DNA of 64,000 bases from Hyphomicrobiales bacterium (GTDB taxonomy: Bacteria > Pseudomonadota > Alphaproteobacteria > Rhizobiales > Beijerinckiaceae), in the NCBI GenBank assembly GCA_027484655.1, contig JAIXSM010000039.1, forward strand, positions 1-64,000. Direction: 5' to 3'. The position numbers and the translations under genes were made by a program. Below the pieces are notes generated by a model. The model worked only from the letters and a program-made list of their open reading frames with translations. It was not told the origin of the DNA and did not search any database. Below, in pieces: positions 61,471 to 64,000 of the stretch (positions are counted from its first letter, which is position 1; each line of letters begins with the position of its first letter).

Positions 61471-62487
61471 ATGACGATGTTGAAGGTTCTGGGACAGACG
61501 CTCGCCGCCGGCTGCATGGCGTTAGCGGTTGCAGCGCCCGCGCAGGCGCAATCGCAGCCGCGCGAGATCGCCATCAACGTCGGGTTTGGCGCCGGCGGCG
61601 TCTATCACACCATGGCGATGACGCTGTCGCGGCACATGGGCCGCTATCTGCCGGGCAACCCGACAATCGTCGTGCGCACGATGCCGGGCGCGGGCAGTAT
61701 TCTCGCCGCGAACCACATTGCTAATGTGGCGCCCAAGGATGGATCCATGCTCGCCGTGATCGGCGGCGGCACGATCCTCGAGCCGCTGTTCCGAAACGCC
61801 GAGGCGAAGTTCGATCCCGCGAAGCTCAACTGGATCGGCAGCACCTCTTCGGAGACCTACACCTGCGTGGTCTGGAAGGAGACTGGCGTCACGAAGCTGC
61901 AGGACATGATCGAGCGGCCGCTGAATGCGGGCTCTACCGGGCGCGGCTCGCGCACCAACACCTACGGCGCCGCCCTCAACGAGTTGCTCGGCACGAAGAT
62001 CAAGCTGGTGCAGGGTTATCGTGGGATGAACGATATTCATCTCGCCATGGAGCGCCGCGAGCTCGACGCGGTATGCGGCTGGGGCTACTCCTCCATCTTC
62101 AGCCAGAAGCCCGATTGGCTGAAGGACGACAAGATCAACATCCTGCTGCAGTTCGCCCGCGAAAAGCATCCTGATCTGCCCCACGTGCCGCTCATCTTCG
62201 ACGTGCTGAAGACCGAGCGCGACAAGGCGGCGATGCAACTCCTCGTGCTCGACTCCTACGTTGCGTGGCCGCTGGTGGCGCCTCCCGGCGTTCCAGCCGA
62301 AACAATCGCCACGCTGCGCAAAGCGTACATCGCGGCGCTGGCCGACCCGACGCTGCTGGCGGAGGCGAAGCAACTGCAACTCGGCATCGCGCCGGTGGCT
62401 GGCGAGGATATCCAGAAGGTGGTGCAGGAGGTGATGGCGAGCCCCGCGGAAGTCATCGAAAACGCCCGCAAGCTCTCCGGCCTATAA
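61471..62487 (+). CDS. tctC: TTT solute-binding protein (Bug/TctC family)
   Basis: 338 aa periplasmic binding protein. The signal peptide (MLKVLGQTLAAGCMALAVAAPAQA) is followed by the Bug fold: GFGAGGVYHTMAMTLSRHM, RTMPGAGSILAANHIANVAPKDGS, and NWIGSTSSETYTCVVWKETG. It gives substrate to the membrane subunits. The ATG at 61471 has a perfect AGGAGG-type site (AGGAGGGAGCGA). Only one binding protein serves two permease copies here, unless another is encoded elsewhere. Confidence 0.88.
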   Translation: MTMLKVLGQTLAAGCMALAVAAPAQAQSQPREIAINVGFGAGGVYHTMAMTLSRHMGRYLPGNPTIVVRTMPGAGSILAANHIANVAPKDGSMLAVIGGGTILEPLFRNAEAKFDPAKLNWIGSTSSETYTCVVWKETGVTKLQDMIERPLNAGSTGRGSRTNTYGAALNELLGTKIKLVQGYRGMNDIHLAMERRELDAVCGWGYSSIFSQKPDWLKDDKINILLQFAREKHPDLPHVPLIFDVLKTERDKAAMQLLVLDSYVAWPLVAPPGVPAETIATLRKAYIAALADPTLLAEAKQLQLGIAPVAGEDIQKVVQEVMASPAEVIENARKLSGL

Positions 62488-62590
62488 CGCAGTCTGCGAC
62501 CGGGTTCTGTTTGAGGAACTTCGGCTGGGCGTTGGCGTTTTCAACTGCGGCGCAGGTCTGGCGCCGCAGTCCTGACGCCGGAGCCGCCCT

Positions 62591-62956
62591 ATGAGTTCGC
62601 ACGCTCGCCTCTTGCTCATCGCCGCCGTTCTGATGTGCGCAGGGTGGGGCGGGACAGCGCAGGCTGGAAATCTGCCGGCAGCCGCGTGCCGGCCCATGGC
62701 GCACCTGCCCGGCGAGCTATGGCTCGGCCATTTCACGGGCGGCCGCAAGATGACGCCGCACCTCATCGACTGGCGCGATGACTACGCCTGCTTCACGAGC
62801 GGCGCAGAATGTCGCGCTTGGCGCAACAGCATGAGCCGCATTTATCGAGACGTGGAAGGGTGGGGCATCTGTCTAGCCTTGCGCGGCGGCGGCAAGGTGA
62901 TCGACGCCAGGGCCGTTGTGAAGCCGAAGCGACTTGGCTTGCGCGCCCGCTACTGA
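62591..62956 (+). CDS. Small secreted cysteine-containing protein
   Basis: 121 aa. A signal peptide ([19 protein letters not shown]) is followed by a mature part with Cys at the start ([14 protein letters not shown]), then [17 protein letters not shown] and [12 protein letters not shown], so about four periplasmic Cys that could form two disulfides. No family is recognised. It has a start ATG at 62591 and follows tctC by about 100 bases, so it may be unrelated to transport. Confidence 0.6.
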   Translation: MSSHARLLLIAAVLMCAGWGGTAQAGNLPAAACRPMAHLPGELWLGHFTGGRKMTPHLIDWRDDYACFTSGAECRAWRNSMSRIYRDVEGWGICLALRGGGKVIDARAVVKPKRLGLRARY

Positions 62957-63038
62957 GGCGTTCGCCTTCCGCCGGATTGCGTTGCGCCGCCGGTCACACT
63001 ATGCCGGCTCCATGGCGAGGCCGCACCGGAGGCGGGAC

Positions 63039-63821
63039 ATGTCGGGCACGCAGTACGAAACGATCCTGGTCGAGGTCACGGACGGCGTGGGGTTGCTCAC
63101 CCTCAATCGTCCGCAGGCGTTGAACGCGCTCAACCAACAGATGATGCGCGACGTGCTCGACGCGCTTGCCGCGTTCGACGCGAACCCGGACGTGGGCTGC
63201 GTCGTCATCACCGGCTCGCAGAAGGCGTTCGCCGCCGGCGCCGATATCAAGGAAATGCAGAACCAGTCCTTCGAGGACATGTTCGCCGCCGATGGTTTCG
63301 GCGGTTGGGAAGCCATGAAGCGCGTGCGCAAGCCTGTCATTGCAGCAGTGTCGGGCTTTGCGCTCGGCGGCGGCTGCGAACTTGCGATGATGTGCGACTT
63401 CATTATCGCGGCGGAAAACGCCCAGTTCGGCCAGCCGGAAATCACGCTCGGCATTATTCCTGGCATCGGCGGCACGCAGCGCCTGACGCGCGCGGTGGGC
63501 AAGGCGAAGGCGATGGAGATGTGCCTCACGGGCCAGCGCATCGACGCGCAGGAGGCCGAGCGCATCCGCCTTGTGGCGCGTGTTGTGCCGACAGAACGCC
63601 TGCTTGAGGAGGCGATGGCGACCGCGCGGACGATTGCGGCGATGCCGCTCACGGCGGCCATGCTCGCAAAGGAATCTGTCAACTACGCGCAGGAAGCTGC
63701 GCTATCGCAGGGCTTGCTGTTCGAGCGTCGCGCGTTCCACGCGCTGTTCGCCACCCCCGACCAGAAGGAAGGCATGGCGGCTTTTGTTGAAAAGCGAAAG
63801 CCGCAGTTTCGTCGCGGGTGA
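63039..63821 (+). CDS. Enoyl-CoA hydratase
   Basis: 260 aa crotonase. It hydrates trans-2-enoyl-CoA in fatty-acid beta-oxidation. The oxyanion-hole segment [11 protein letters not shown] is present, and both catalytic glutamates: [13 protein letters not shown] and [19 protein letters not shown]. The start ATG 63039 has GGAGGCGGG upstream; the frame upstream is not family-like. The short-chain type is likely, based on size. Confidence 0.92.
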   Translation: MSGTQYETILVEVTDGVGLLTLNRPQALNALNQQMMRDVLDALAAFDANPDVGCVVITGSQKAFAAGADIKEMQNQSFEDMFAADGFGGWEAMKRVRKPVIAAVSGFALGGGCELAMMCDFIIAAENAQFGQPEITLGIIPGIGGTQRLTRAVGKAKAMEMCLTGQRIDAQEAERIRLVARVVPTERLLEEAMATARTIAAMPLTAAMLAKESVNYAQEAALSQGLLFERRAFHALFATPDQKEGMAAFVEKRKPQFRRG

Positions 63822-63828
63822 GGCGAAT

Positions 63829-63849
63829 GGCGCGCCGGACCGGCGCGCC
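63829..63849. terminator. Hairpin between convergent genes
   Basis: GGCGCGCCG (63829-63837) and CGGCGCGCC (63841-63849) form a perfect 9-bp stem with loop GAC between the hydratase and the amidohydrolase end. No T-run. Confidence 0.45.
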
Positions 63850-63857
63850 TGCCTCTG

Positions 63858-64000
63858 TTAGAGACGCTTGCCGATGAGCTTTTTCACGTTGCCGCGCAGG
63901 ATCTTCTCGCCGTCGGCGCCGAGCTTGCCGATCTCTTCGACGAAAGTTTTCGTGACGTCGATCGTGCGGATTTCCTGCGGATAATCCGTGCCGAACACCA
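63858..64000 (-). CDS. Amidohydrolase family protein (C-terminal part)
   Basis: Partial: the last 47 codons before a TAA at 63858-63860, running off the right edge. The peptide VFGTDYPQEIRTIDVTKTF contains the GTDYP motif of amidohydrolase-2 (ACMSD-like) enzymes, with the metal-binding Asp. Such proteins decarboxylate or hydrolyse aromatic or small ring substrates. The rest of the gene lies outside, so the exact enzyme is not determinable. Confidence 0.75.
   Translation of the reverse strand, partial: VFGTDYPQEIRTIDVTKTFVEEIGKLGADGEKILRGNVKKLIGKRL

Overview
The window looks like chromosomal DNA from a high-GC alphaproteobacterium, most likely of the order Hyphomicrobiales (Rhizobiales). The basis is the class-typical order of two housekeeping blocks (pyrH-frr-uppS-cdsA-dxr-rseP-bamA-lpxD-fabZ-lpxA-lpxB-gltA-gltX-comEC, and rpsF-rpsR-DUF2232-rplI-dnaB-alr-radA-cvpA-purF), a proton-pumping pyrophosphatase of the K+-independent type, and dispersed palindromic repeats of kinds familiar from rhizobial genomes. 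No genus can be named from the sequence alone. No rRNA, tRNA, CRISPR array or intact insertion sequence was seen.

Layout. 1-2137: start of a minus-strand gene, an Fsr-like MFS exporter and a TspO protein. 2238-14125: envelope operon running from UMP kinase and ribosome recycling through undecaprenyl-PP, CDP-diacylglycerol and MEP isoprenoid synthesis to the RseP protease, BamA and the first lipid A steps. 14126-20624: a repeat cluster, then gltA and gltX on minus, comEC on plus and a methyltransferase on minus. 20679-26520: accessory stretch with a divergent PanB-like enzyme paired with a Cys-nucleophile alpha/beta hydrolase, a VapBC module, a YffB/ArsC protein, a DegP-like pseudoprotease, a small secreted protein and an MFS transporter. 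26941-29853: YfgM-like protein, Der GTPase and pirin. 29887-41238: minus-strand block SDR, purF, cvpA, radA, alr, dnaB, rplI, DUF2232, rpsR and rpsF, interrupted by one plus-strand flavin monooxygenase; the rpsF leader folds into a hairpin that covers its ribosome binding site. 41581-45319: small accessory genes, including a frameshifted GNAT gene, an EamA transporter, a NYN-domain protein and an SDR. 45591-51534: hppA, a tightly coupled DUF4365 + unknown gene pair of lower GC, bamE and a TerC protein. 51598-55502: a nickel ECF-type transporter operon (nikK-nikM-nikL-nikQ-nikO) behind a near-perfect NikR operator. 55925-62487: a tricarboxylate-transporter (TTT) locus with two tandem TctA-TctB fusion genes, each preceded by a paralogous small one-TM ORF, then one TctC binding protein. 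62591-64000: a secreted small protein, an enoyl-CoA hydratase and the end of an amidohydrolase.

Most interesting for follow-up are the DUF4365/unknown pair, the duplicated small-ORF + tctAB units, the pseudoprotease that has lost all three catalytic residues, the PanB-like protein lacking its catalytic glutamate beside a hydrolase with Cys at the nucleophile elbow, the rpsF leader hairpin, the NikR box, and the vapBC promoter, where a 10-bp palindrome overlaps the -10 element and a likely leaderless start.
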